From Branchiostoma lanceolatum (taxonomy: Eukaryota > Chordata > Leptocardii > Amphioxiformes > Branchiostomatidae): a stretch of DNA of 64,000 nucleotides. How positions within the stretch are numbered: the first letter of the stretch is position 1; every line of letters begins with the position of its first letter. Where the stretch lies: positions 22,707,142 to 22,771,141 of the forward strand of contig NC_089722.1 of assembly GCF_035083965.1 (NCBI RefSeq). Direction: 5' to 3'. Positions 1 to 11,100 of the stretch are shown in pieces. The translations under genes and the position numbers were made by a program. Under the pieces are notes generated by a model. The model had not been told where the DNA came from. It saw only the letters and a list, made by a program, of their open reading frames with translations, and ran no database searches.

Positions 1-116
1 AAAAAAAGAAATTTATGCACTAGTTTAGTGTTGATCTGACATGAGAAGGGCTGACCCTGATCCAACGTTTCAATGTGCCAGTCCACGTGTGAATAAAGTA
101 AACTAAAGTTAGGTAC

Positions 117-1081
117 CTTTGAAGAAATCCCTTCTGAAGACGTCGTATCCACTTGTTGCCTTCTTTTTGGGCAAGAAAGCATTCCTCCTCCTATATGGTT
201 GCGCAGGCTTCGATGACCTCACAGCTTTCTGCCTCCTGTTCCTAATCCAACGCTGCACAAAACAGAACTATATTGTTTTAATTCCCTTCAAGGAACTACA
301 TGTTGTATATTGTTTCTCTTTGATTTGTCTTATCTTCTTCCTTTGTCTCCATCAGAATTCTACAAATGGATTCATCTTGGTCATTTTGGTATGAAACCAG
401 TATCTCAGCACACAAAACATGTATCAATAGACTTGTTTTTGGAAGCTCATGCTTTAAGAATTTAGACTTTGCTCCTATCAAATGTTTAGTAACTTACAGT
501 AGTTATCAGGTTGTTACAAATTCTATTAAATATCCATACATTTTGAGATTGATACGTAAATATTGTTTCATTACTTTTTCCATACAAACCATGTTCAACT
601 TCAAGTCAGACTTTTTTCTATCATGTGACGTTACCTCAATAATTCCCTCCCCTAGGTTGGTCTTCGAGACAGCTTCTTCTATCAACACCTTGGCCGGTGG
701 GTCCGTCTTATTTGTCATCCCTCTCCTCCATAAGTCCTCCAGTATTGCCTTGAACGGGGTCAAGTCTGTCCTCACACTGTAAAAATAAGTACAGTAAAAA
801 GAAATGTAAACTTACCATGATTATTTTGTAATAAAGTCAAGGCCACACCATTTTCATTTTGAATTTGATTTTGAATAAAGGCATCTAGGCCATTTTGCTT
901 TACTGGAAAATTGCCGAATAGCCTTGTTTTCTTGGATGCCTTTCTTCAATAATTTGAGTCTTGAAAAACGGTTTTTTAATGAGATCACCGTATGCCAAAG
1001 GCACCGACATCGATTCTTCGCAAGCATAACAATAGCAACAAACAAAAGAGTGTGAATGTCCAACGATATAGAGCGTCCCCA
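117..1081 (-). CDS. Partial unrecognised gene: three exons with a homeodomain-helix-like motif and basic C-terminal stretch
   Basis: Three candidate exons in consistent phase: about 1081-904, 776-635 and 252-117, joined by GT-AG introns. The last ends in phase 1 at a clear donor, so the gene continues beyond the left edge. Exon 1 (acceptor TTTGAG, uncertain) has a cysteine cluster (CCYCYACEE) then KKPFFKTQIIEERHPRK. Exon 2 reads LTPFKAILEDLWRRG and LIEEAVSKTNLGEGIIE. Exon 3 starts RWIRNRRQKAVR, resembling the recognition helix of a homeodomain, then is very basic and reaches SGYDVFRRDFFK, which looks like the start of an HMG-box-like helix. A nuclear DNA-binding role is inference; I do not recognise the family. 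Exon 1 is the weakest, exons 2 and 3 have strong splice sites. No start codon is assigned. Confidence 0.5.
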
Positions 1082-1602
1082 CTCAAAGAAAATTATGCCA
1101 ACTTCTCTTATTTTTTCCCGATTTCTCGGTATTTAGTACGTCTTTTTTTTTAAAGAGGACGGCCTCTGCCTGACTTCAGGCCGTCCAAAGCGACATAAGG
1201 CTTGACGGGAAGACGCCCCTCTCACGAACTTCAATCAAAACAGAACGAAAAGAACTCAGCTGAAAAAATTACGCATGGGCCTGAGTCAATCGAGATGTTT
1301 CCCTGTCACGGTGTCCCTGTTGAGGTCATCTGGTGTCCATCTGTGACACGCTTTACCACCCACATACGGGCTTCGAAGAAAATGGGTTCAAAACATATGA
1401 TTTCAAAACATATGATTCGCACCACAATCAGGCCTGACCACACTCAAAAGATCTCAAAATAACAAGCAAGCCATGCTGCTACACCTGCCTGGAGATTTAG
1501 TGGTAACGTTACAGTTTCATATCCCATGTCAGAAAACCCACTGGGCCAATTTGACTGGGCCTTGCGGCGTCCCATCCCATCGGAAGTGTAGTACTAAAAC
1601 GT

Positions 1603-1777
1603 AAATTATCTCCAAGCAGATCTACACGGGGCGCGAAAATCCAGCTTCTCTGGCTAACGTTACTAACGTTAGTAAATTATTCAGCTTCTCTGGCTTCAGC
1701 TTCTCTGGCTGACTGGAGCTTCTCTGGCTAGCATATACGATTTTCGCGCCCCGTGTAGTTCTGCTTTGAGATAATTT
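1603..1777. mobile_element. Short MITE with about 35-bp terminal inverted repeats
   Basis: The left end (AATTATCTCCAAGCAGATCT, continuing ACACGGGGCGCGAAAAT) is matched in inverse at the right end (ATTTTCGCGCCCCGTGTAG, continuing to GAGATAATTT). The interior holds four copies of a motif close to CAGCTTCTCTGGCT and the small palindrome TAACGTTACTAACGTTA. No open frame is present. A second copy of one end lies at about 61195-61230. No target-site duplication could be fixed. Confidence 0.8.
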
Positions 1778-2965
1778 CCCCCAAACGTTCGTGACAAAAC
1801 AAGCACGACAGTCATAACGTAACGGACATAACGTTGGCAGTTGACGGTGCTTACCGGCTCTTCTTCTTGGCTTTCGGAGGAGGCCCGTCCATCGTATTCT
1901 CAGCCGAATCCATCCACGAGGTTGCAAATTACTGGTCACTGTACCGTACTACGTTACTCGTATTCTACGTGCGGCAATATATATCAGTTTCAAGAGTAGA
2001 TAAAGACAAATCGAAATGCCGAGATGAAAGTGCGGTGACACTCCCTCAGTAACTTGGACTGCACTGACGCTCACCATGGGGTAATTCACACCCGTTCTGT
2101 GATCAGCCAATCAGAGAACTAGACTCACCGTGCTTGTCTAGCTTTGGCGGGAAAAGGGAAAACTTGCAACAGTTCCGCGTCTGGACAAGTTCTCAGGACA
2201 CAATCGCGATACACTTGAGAAAATTAATGACTGCACTTGTAATACATGTAGTACTAATGACACAAAGTGCAGTAAATCGATGTTTGATAGAACAAATAAA
2301 ACAGCATCGGTCCAAGGGCCGCGGTGGTCTGGTCTGACCAAGGCCTGGGTCTGATATTCCCAACAGTTGCAACAATCATGAGGGCATGCGGGGGGGGGGG
2401 TACTTGCGTGGGCGGGGGTTGGTCCCCGCAAGGAAGTTTTACATAAAACCTCCTTGGTCCCCGACAACGCACTACGCGAAATTCGGGGGGCAAATTATGT
2501 TAGCCCCCACCACCTTCGATTCTGTTCTTACTTAAATTAGGCAAATCTCATCCGAGGAAACTTTCTCTAAAAAGTAAACACCTGCTTGTCGAATTTTTCT
2601 ATTTCTTAAAATTTAGAGGTTCTACTCTTGCACTGTATTACAAATATAGTGACCATCTTGTATGACCCACCAACAAAGTACATGCCTCTAGAAGTATTTT
2701 GTAAATCGGTTACCGAAGTGTGCACTCAACTGACCATTGCAAACACATAATGTAACGTTAACATACAGTATAACGTTACAAAGAGTTTGTTAAAGTGTTG
2801 ACAACGTGTTAACAAGATACCCGTTTATGCACAATGGCAGTTTCTGTTAGAGTAGAGAAGCAACATCAAACTGATCAGACTTCATTGACTCCGCGCATGA
2901 GAAGTATACTGACCCAATAGTTTACCTATAAGAGCACACAGTTTAACTTTCAGAGCTGCACAGGG

Positions 2966-3040
2966 CTCGAAATGCTGGGTGCATGTGCACTTTTGTACAC
3001 CTAATTTTGGAGCTGTCCACCTAATTTGACTGTGGATGCA
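2966..3040 (+). repeat. Dispersed repeat, inverted copy at about 17440-17520
   Basis: The segment beginning GGCTCGAAATGCTGGGTG and running through GGTGGACAGCTCC-type sequence is matched on the opposite strand near 17440-17520. Two diverged copies are visible; the class is unknown. Confidence 0.6.
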
Positions 3041-3336
3041 CCGATTCACACAGATATTTTTGTAGGATATTGGGCAAAGGTATTGTACACTAGTTAACAG
3101 AAAATGTTTTAAATCTAATTTAAGTCCTTACGTGTTAAAAGATTAGCCTAGACATGCCGATCACAAAGATGTGTTTTTCCTGGTCCAAAAATTGAATTGA
3201 ACAAGATTTGGCAGGTTTTAGCTACTTTATACTATTTTGATATACTACGTATATCTTCTTGGTACTTGTGTGTAGGTACCTTTCAGTTTCACATACATGC
3301 CACGGTGTACATGCACAGTATAAAGGAGATATCTCT

Positions 3337-4504
3337 AAACAATGTCCCATATTCTTCAGACCAACTTTTTTGGATGCGAAATGGTCCCGAGACATCAGAT
3401 ATATATTTTTTTTGTTGTAAAAGCACAATTTCCTGATTTGATGCCAAATCAGCATTTTTGACAGGAAAATGTGGTTATCGCGAAACAATGTCCGATATTC
3501 TTCAGACCAACTTTTTTGGATGCAAAATGGTCCCAAGACATCAGATATATACTTTTTTTGTCATAAAAGCACAATTTCCTGATTTGATGCCAAATCAGCA
3601 TTTTTGACAGGAAAATGTGGTTATCGCGAAACAATGTCCGATATTCTTCAGACCAACTTTTTTGGATGCGAAATGGTCCCAAGACATCAGATATATATTT
3701 TTTTTGTCGTAAAAGCACAATTTCCTGATTTGATGCCAAATCAGCATTTTTGACAGGAAAAGGTGGTTATCGCGAAACAATGTCCAATATTCTTCAGACC
3801 AACTTTTTTGGATGCGAAATGGTCCCAAGACATCAGATATATACTTTTTTTGTCGTAAAAGCACAATTTCCTGATTTGATGCCAAATCAGCATTTTTGAC
3901 AGGAAAAGGTGGTTATCGCGAAACAATGTCCAATATTCTTCAGACCAACTTTTTTGGATGCGAAATGGTCCCAAGACATCAGATATATACTTTTTTTGTC
4001 GTAAAAGCACAATTTCCTGATTTGATGCCAAATCAGCATTTTTGACAGGAAAAGGTGGTTATCGCGAAACAATGTCCGATATTCTTCAGACCAACTTTTT
4101 TGGATGCGAAATGGTCCCAAGACATCAGATATATACTTTTTTTGTCGTAAAAGCACAATTTCCTGATTTGATGCCAAATCAGCATTTTTGACAGGAAAAG
4201 GTGGTTATCGCGAAACAATGTCCGATATTCTTCAGACCAACTTTTTTGGATGCGAAATGGTCCCAAGACATCAGATATATATTTTTTTTGTCGTAAAAGC
4301 ACAATTTCCTGATTTGATGCCAAATCAGCATTTTTGACAGGAAAAGGTGGTTATCGCGAAACAATGTCCAATATTCTTCAGACCAACTTTTTTGGATGCG
4401 AAATGGTCCCAAGACATCAGATATATACTTTTTTTGTCGTAAAAGCACAATTTCCTGATTTGATCCTTAATCAGCATTTTTGGCAGGACAAGGTGGTTAT
4501 CGCT
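3337..4504. repeat. Satellite-like tandem array, 146-bp unit, eight copies
   Basis: AAACAATGTCC recurs at 3337 and then every 146 bp (3483 through 4359). Middle units differ by only a few bases; the first and last are more diverged. Each AT-rich unit carries the perfect inverted repeat TGATTTG-ATGC-CAAATCA. Since 146 is not a multiple of three, a series of about 96-codon open frames appears on the minus strand at 146-bp offsets; these are by-products of the repeat, not genes. Confidence 0.95.
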
Positions 4505-4699
4505 AAATCAGCTTTTGGCACGTTGTTTGTAGATATATCCCATCAAACCCAGTTTCAAGGCTATTGGACAAATGGAATATCAAAATACGATTTTTTAAAA
4601 CATTCTTGTAGATCATGTGACGAATGAAAGATTTTACTCTCGACAGAAGACAACAATAACACACTGAATTTAGGTCAATTTCTGCAGTTCTGCTTTTTA

Positions 4700-5610
4700 T
4701 CGCTAGGCAAAATGACAATCGATCAATGACCTATATCTTCCAGCCAAAAAGTGGGACAGCAAAATCGCTAACACAACGAATAGATGAGCATATCGGCCTA
4801 CTTTTGTAAAAGTTTCATCTAAAACTATCACTTCTTTCTTGTTTTATGAAGGAAAGCGCTTTCGGTGATTTGCAGTTCCCTGCGGAAGGCAGCTTTTGGA
4901 ACGCAACCTCGCTTTGCGCGATACTGGAAAATGTTGGATTTCATATCTTACCTAGAATACAACGGATTTCTTCCAAAGTTGGCTGAAATATTCATGAAAG
5001 CTTACTAAGTCATTGTATGAATTCCCAAGCGATGAGTACAATTGGTTATGGAGTTACTAACAGTTGAATCTCAGACAATAAATAATGGGTTTCTGACACA
5101 ATTTCTCAACAAAAGTCTACCTTTCTCCTCAAACATTGAGTACAAACACTCAGAAAAGTAGTGGTAATACCACTGAAATGTTCTTGATAGAGTTGTATGG
5201 ATGATATGTATTTTTCACGATGTAGATCCCTAACATTACATAATTTTTGTAATGTCGGACTTTTCATGTTTGAACCTTTGGCAATGCTCAAAAATGACGA
5301 TCGATTAATGATCTGTATCTTCAAGCAGAAAGGTGGAACAACCAAGCTACTAACAGCACAAATAGATGAGTATATACACCTACTTTCTTGAAAGTTTTAT
5401 TAAAAAATATCACCTCCTTCTTGCTTTATGACGGAAAGCTCACTTCCGTCAATTGCGGTTAAAATCGCTAGAATAGACCGTGTGGAAGATAGCGGAATGC
5501 GGCCTCGCTTTGAGCGAGATTCGCACGGACTTGACATCTCGCCCACAGTACAACAGGATTAAGTTCAAATTTGACTGACATATTTTTCAAAACTTACTTA
5601 GTTGAAAAGT
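4700..5610. repeat. Diverged tandem duplication, offset about 585 bp
   Basis: Sequence from about 4709 (AATGACAATCGATCAATGAC) is matched from about 5292 (AATGACGATCGATTAATGAT), and both continue to GGAAAGC and a CCTCGCTTTGNGCGA segment. The two halves are clearly homologous but diverged. No coding region is evident. Confidence 0.7.
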
Positions 5611-5691
5611 CCTTGATAGATTTATATAAAACGTAATGGTCAAAGCCATGGCCATCTACATTGTTTTGGTATGGATGGTCCTTGGCACCCT

Positions 5692-5722
5692 TGGTTAGGG
5701 TTAGGGCTAGGGTTAGGGTGAT
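5692..5722 (+). repeat. Interstitial telomere-like repeat
   Basis: About five adjacent units of (TTAGGG)n, with one variant unit (CTAGGG). TTAGGG is the usual animal telomere repeat; a short internal block may mark end joining or telomerase-mediated repair. Confidence 0.8.
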
Positions 5723-5874
5723 ATCTATCTCCCAGAAGCCTAAACTTGGTATCATCTAAAACACCTCTTAGACCGTATTTCTTGGCAGGAACCCGATTCT
5801 ACATATCGTCTTGCGTTCGGACGTTAAACGTGTTTAAATCTTTCCCCATTGTTTAAGCATGGGCGCATGGCCTG

Positions 5875-6275
5875 TGTTACTGGCGGGATCAGCTAAGTTT
5901 CAAAGCTTTGTATTCATCAATAATGATGTACAAAAATCGTAAAAAAATCATATCTTAGTACAGCACTTGTCCAATTTCCTGTTCAGTACGTTTGGTTAAA
6001 AATATTTACAAAAAGCCAAAAATTATCTTACCCTAGCGGTAGGTGACAGAACTGCAGAATTGAGAAAATCGCCGATAGTATACCATACCAATAGGGGAAA
6101 CACTGGTAACTTCACAAACTCAAGTTTGAAACTTTGTTTGTATACGCATCAATAATGATCGACAAAAGTCGTATGTTGATTTAGCACTTGACTGGTTGCG
6201 TGGTCAGGGTGTTTGATTTAAAATATTTACCCCAAAAAATCATTTAATCCTAGTGGCAGGGGACAGAACTGAAGA
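5875..6275. repeat. Two diverged tandem copies of about 200 bp
   Basis: The motif CATCAATAATGAT followed by TTAGCACTTG-like, TAAAAATATTTAC and CCTAGYGGYAGG-GACAGAACTG segments occurs twice in the same order, about 200 bp apart. No coding potential is seen. Confidence 0.6.
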
Positions 6276-8174
6276 AGGTGCAGATCATAACACCAAAATC
6301 TCATTAAGAAATCAGCGGTGGGAAATTTGATGCAAAAGAAAGAAATCAGTTTTTTTGGGAGACCATTAGTCCTGTGAATGACAGTATTTCATCCAATCTA
6401 GATCATGTATGCACACATTGGTAACTTTCGGTCAGCACCTAATACCTGGCAATCTATTCTCTCATGTTGGGGCCTCTAGAATTTCTTTCATTAAAAGCCT
6501 GCATATCTGCAAGCTGTATCTCCTAATAGACGCAAGAACACGATTTGTTATGCCACTCTGACGACATCTAACTTTTGGTATACTAGTATTCGCTTTTTTT
6601 TCTGTGTCAGCGGAAATATACATTTCAGTCTCCAACCCTTGTGCAGTTACACGAGCCCTTATGGTTGTATGATGTGCATAAGAATGCTAATGATGTAATG
6701 GATATGGATGATCTTAGCCTTGTGCAGAGTATTTTACTGTATGGTCGTTTTGATACAATATGCTATACACAAAAGACAATGGAAACAAATGGTGAAAAGC
6801 AAATGGACGATAAGGTGGCCTTCTTTATGAATCAACAACTTGCTCATTTATTGTCATAGCCTGTATACATCTTGGCAGGCAAGACCAAAGATATCCAATA
6901 TACATGTACTTCACTTTGCCCCACATCAGCTACTGAGTGCCATATGTTATGGACCGATGTTGAGGTCATTGGACACAGATACAGGGAGCCAAAACAGAGA
7001 TTGTGGAGCTACATGGTTTATTCCTACTCTCCAAGCAGAGGTTGAATGGGCAGATCGTCACCGTTTTATCATATGCCATCATTTTTTGTCGCTAGCCCAT
7101 TCTGAATGCATGTGTCTTAGTGGGTTCATAACATACTGCATATCGGGTTTCAGATACAAGAATTATTCATTTTTAGGCAATGTTAATGTTTGCAATATTC
7201 CATGTTTCATGCTGAACTACAACTTTAACAATAGTCAAAAGAAATAGTTTAAATGTCATAATAATGAACACTGCCGCACTTATGTGTATGGAACAATGGA
7301 ACACATGCTGAAAACTGGTGAGAGGATCTAGGAGAGTAAGACACACTGCAGTAATATTTCCTTCCTTCGTGTTGCCCGATCTAGCAAATAACAAAAAATA
7401 CTAAAAAGTACTAATTTTCTCGTCATCCACCAGCATAAATGCTGGCTACTTGGTAAATGTAGCAACCAACATATGAACTGTTTTAGCATAGCTGATATGA
7501 TTGATCTACACAGTCACTGTAATTTTATAACATCACTCATGCGAAGGTCTGAACTGATGTAACTTAGTTTTGGACACAAACTATAGCTATATTCATGCAA
7601 TGTACTTCTTTACCATGGAAACATTCCAATATTTCCGGGTCACACATCATTGCCATTCGACTTGCCTCATGCTGTAGTGATTGCATTTTTGCTCATGGCC
7701 CAGGATAGAAAAGAGAAAAAGATAAGGCTTCGCATATGGGTATTGGAAAGTCATTTCAAGAATATACAATTAAGAAGTGCAACACTCTCCTTCACTTACT
7801 GTTAGTTCATTGACTTCAAACAGCAGAAGCGTAACTTATGTTCACCTCGGACAACTGCAGTCTGTTGTACACATAATCACATCACCATGTCTATCTTGTT
7901 TTCCCCCATCACTTTTTTTGGTTTTTGTTGTACCACCACCATCATCAGCACTTTCCTAGGGTGCAATGCCCGGCAAGTGGTTTGTCAGGCTACTGATATA
8001 TATATATATACATGTTATGTACATGTAAGCTACAAGAATATATTCTTAATGACATACATCGTAAAAATGTCGTCACACCGATTTTAACTAAGACACTTTA
8101 AGCACTCACATCATCTCTTAACAGGTTGTCTGTTGTACATGATTATCTTCAGTGTCATTTCTGTTAACATGAAC

Positions 8175-11100
8175 TTACTCATCATCCTCTCCCTCAGATT
8201 CATCATCATCCTCTTCTTCATCATATTCGCTATCTAATGAATATTCAAGGTCACTACTCAAGTTAGCACTGTCCCCTGTAGGGACTTCTGGGAGAATTTC
8301 TAGTTTAGTCCCAAACATAGTGTGGGCAAAGTGTAGCTGACTTTGCAAAGCATCACGTTTTTTGTGGAGCATAGCAACAGCACCTATGTCTCCATCATTC
8401 TTGTACATCTTTATTGATTCTGATATGGTTTCATATTCTGCTAAACCACTCTCAATGAAATTAATCATATCCTTGGATGTCATCCTGAGTTCTTCCTCTG
8501 CACACTTCTTCAGGCACAGCGCATCAATGGCCTGTCTCTGGACTGATTTAGGGACAAGCCCATCCTCCTGACAGAAAAACCAAATAGAATAGTTTGAATG
8601 GCCATACTATCTAGCACCTTATTCAGAGAGAATGAAAAATAGGTGATATGAAATAAATACAAGGTGATAAAACTGTTTCTTTCTCCAAAATTATAATCTT
8701 CCAGCACAAACCTACTGCTAACATACCATAGTATTAAAAGATAATGTCAATGGCACTAAAGGTTGACTCTCTAACTTTGCTTTTTTCTTTCTTTCTGCAT
8801 AATCATATCATCTGGCAGAGACAAAAATCCAACATAATTGATGTCTGCTGCGTGGATGCGACTCCAGACTGAACATCTTCTTTACATTATGATTTTAACT
8901 CACCAACAAATCTAACTGTGTGTAGCATTGCCAGGTAGGCTGGCAAGCTTCTTGGAAGTCGATTGTTCGAGGGAACGATGTGTCCAGTGGCAGTCTGGCA
9001 ATCTTGTTGTAGTTTGCAATCGTCTTTTTGAGTTTTTTGTTGATACTCTTCAGCAGCCTTCCCAGCTTCTTTGCTATGGCCTGGCCATCTGAAGAAAATA
9101 TAAATTGACAGCAATGCAAAGTCAAATATATCTAAGTTTTAAGCACATGTGAGGACACAGTGACAGATACATCAAAATGGACAATGACAGAGTAACTTTG
9201 ATTATCATGATTTAGAACAATTGGAAATATTGAAGGTTAATCCCCTCATGTTCAAGTAAAACAGACCTGGGTACTTCTTCTTCAATGATAGAAGGAAAGT
9301 CCTCTCTGATGCTTCCCTCCAAAGTTTCTCCAACAGAGAACGCCTTTCCTCACTGTCAACAAGGAGCAGGGTAGTTTTGTAGTCATCATGGTCTTCCTTC
9401 CATCGGCTGATCTTGTGTTTCCTTTCAGTTAGCACCAGCTTTTGCTCCATTCTGCAGAAAACATGATTGTCACTGGGTTCTATGAACAGCTCTGAAATTA
9501 CTTTTTTGAGGTACTTCATCTTAGCAACATGATGTTTTAATACATCTAAAATTGAATGATTTCCTTGTGTTTGGTGATCTTGTTCTAATGTCTTTAAACT
9601 TGACAATACAAAACTGACTTTGTATTGAGACTTTTTGAAAATACCATAACCTTTCTAAATCACATTAAAGCTAAGAGATGGCATGGTTACACTCCCAAAC
9701 TTGGGACAAGCCGGGCAGTGTGCTGAAACTGAAATTATGAAATAAGAAGCAAGAAAACACCAAACTGAAAAGGAAATTGTCTGCTCTCTCACTTAACAAG
9801 GATATATATCGAATGAAGAGTCTGAGTGTTTGGCAGATTCTGATTTCAACTCTTGGACAACATCCAGATGGGTAGCTAGACCCGCCAAAAAGAAAAAGGT
9901 CGCCAACACTCAGACAACAATGACAACAACATAAAAAGAAGACAACAACTTTAACTTCTATGATATTATGCGCACATAACTTGGTGCGAAACGTTTAACG
10001 AGTTAACGACCAGGACCACTACACATGTGCTTTGACTTCTATGATACAGCAGTAGCTAGAACTGCTATGGTGCTAGAACAGCTAAGGTGCAACTATGCGT
10101 GCAGAACTTTGTGGTATCCAATTACTTGGGATCTATTGCGCTTGCGCGCGATGATCCCATTACAATTGAAGAAAACATTTACTAATACAACAATTGCTAA
10201 CACTATAGTAATATGCCTTTGCTACATCACTATACCACACTTACAACATGTGTAATTTTGGCAGCAGTCATATGGATTAATTTTGTTTAAAAGAAAAAAA
10301 AGCAATATATAATAAGCTTCAGTCACTGCGCATTTATTTTTGTGCATCACTTACTCTTTGTACTGAGCCATCAATGCTGAGCGAAGAATTCCATCAGTGC
10401 ACGACTGCATCTCGTCCCTGTCAAACAAGACAAATAAACATTATCATACTACATGTAATATACGTAATTTACCCTGACCTGTTAGACTAAGTAAAATCTG
10501 AGCAATTTACCCTTCTAATACAATTGTAGCAAGCAAAAATGTCGTTAAGAAACAATCAGTAACAACAACAGTATGTTCAACAACATCTGGACACATTGCC
10601 CAACCAGGTTCATCTGTTACCTAATGGAGAAGAAGACAGACAGGTCCAGTGCGTACGTCTTCTTCCATTGACTCAAACTTGCTGAAATGACAGAATGAAA
10701 CAACTTTTGTCAGTTTGACCAATAGTGTAACATACTTATTCTGTTTTTCTTTACTACAAACAACCAATCACAACAAATACATAATACAATACTCACATCT
10801 CTGTCTTCCTCGCTTCCACTGTTTGATGAGGTCTATCTCATTCTTCCTCCAGGTCTCGACATCATCTTCAGACACTGCAACTATTGAATTATCATATAGT
10901 ATTACCTCAGTTAAGTAAATGCTTTCACATCAATGTTGCTTTGATAACTATGTCCTTTCATCATTATTGATTTGCACACAATAACAACCTCTGAAAAATT
11001 ATTTCTTTGGTTTCCTGAGTATTTGTTTTTCGTGCCTTGGAGAGAGTAGCAGGGATAGCTATAAAAATCTGAAAGCATAAATGATGTCAACTGGAATTTC

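Larger units (their letters stand above)
1100..3330. other. Non-genic stretch
   Basis: I see no convincing exon here. It holds the MITE at 1603-1777, a G-run near 2389-2400 and the dispersed repeat at 2966-3040; the rest is unassigned. Confidence 0.5.
5620..8170. other. Non-genic stretch
   Basis: I find no exon with supporting homology here. It contains the TTAGGG block, the duplication at 5875-6275, a TACTCTCCAAGCAGAG end-motif near 7026 that also occurs at the 46.7-kb palindrome, and a short TA run near 7998. Confidence 0.4.

Noticed and set aside
3222-4448. Series of near-identical 96-codon minus-strand open frames
   Set aside because: They start every 146 bp and are one repeat unit read in shifting frames. 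No splice or start context, and no family similarity.
3337-4504. CRISPR-like array
   Set aside because: Units are contiguous with no unique spacers, and the DNA is eukaryotic.
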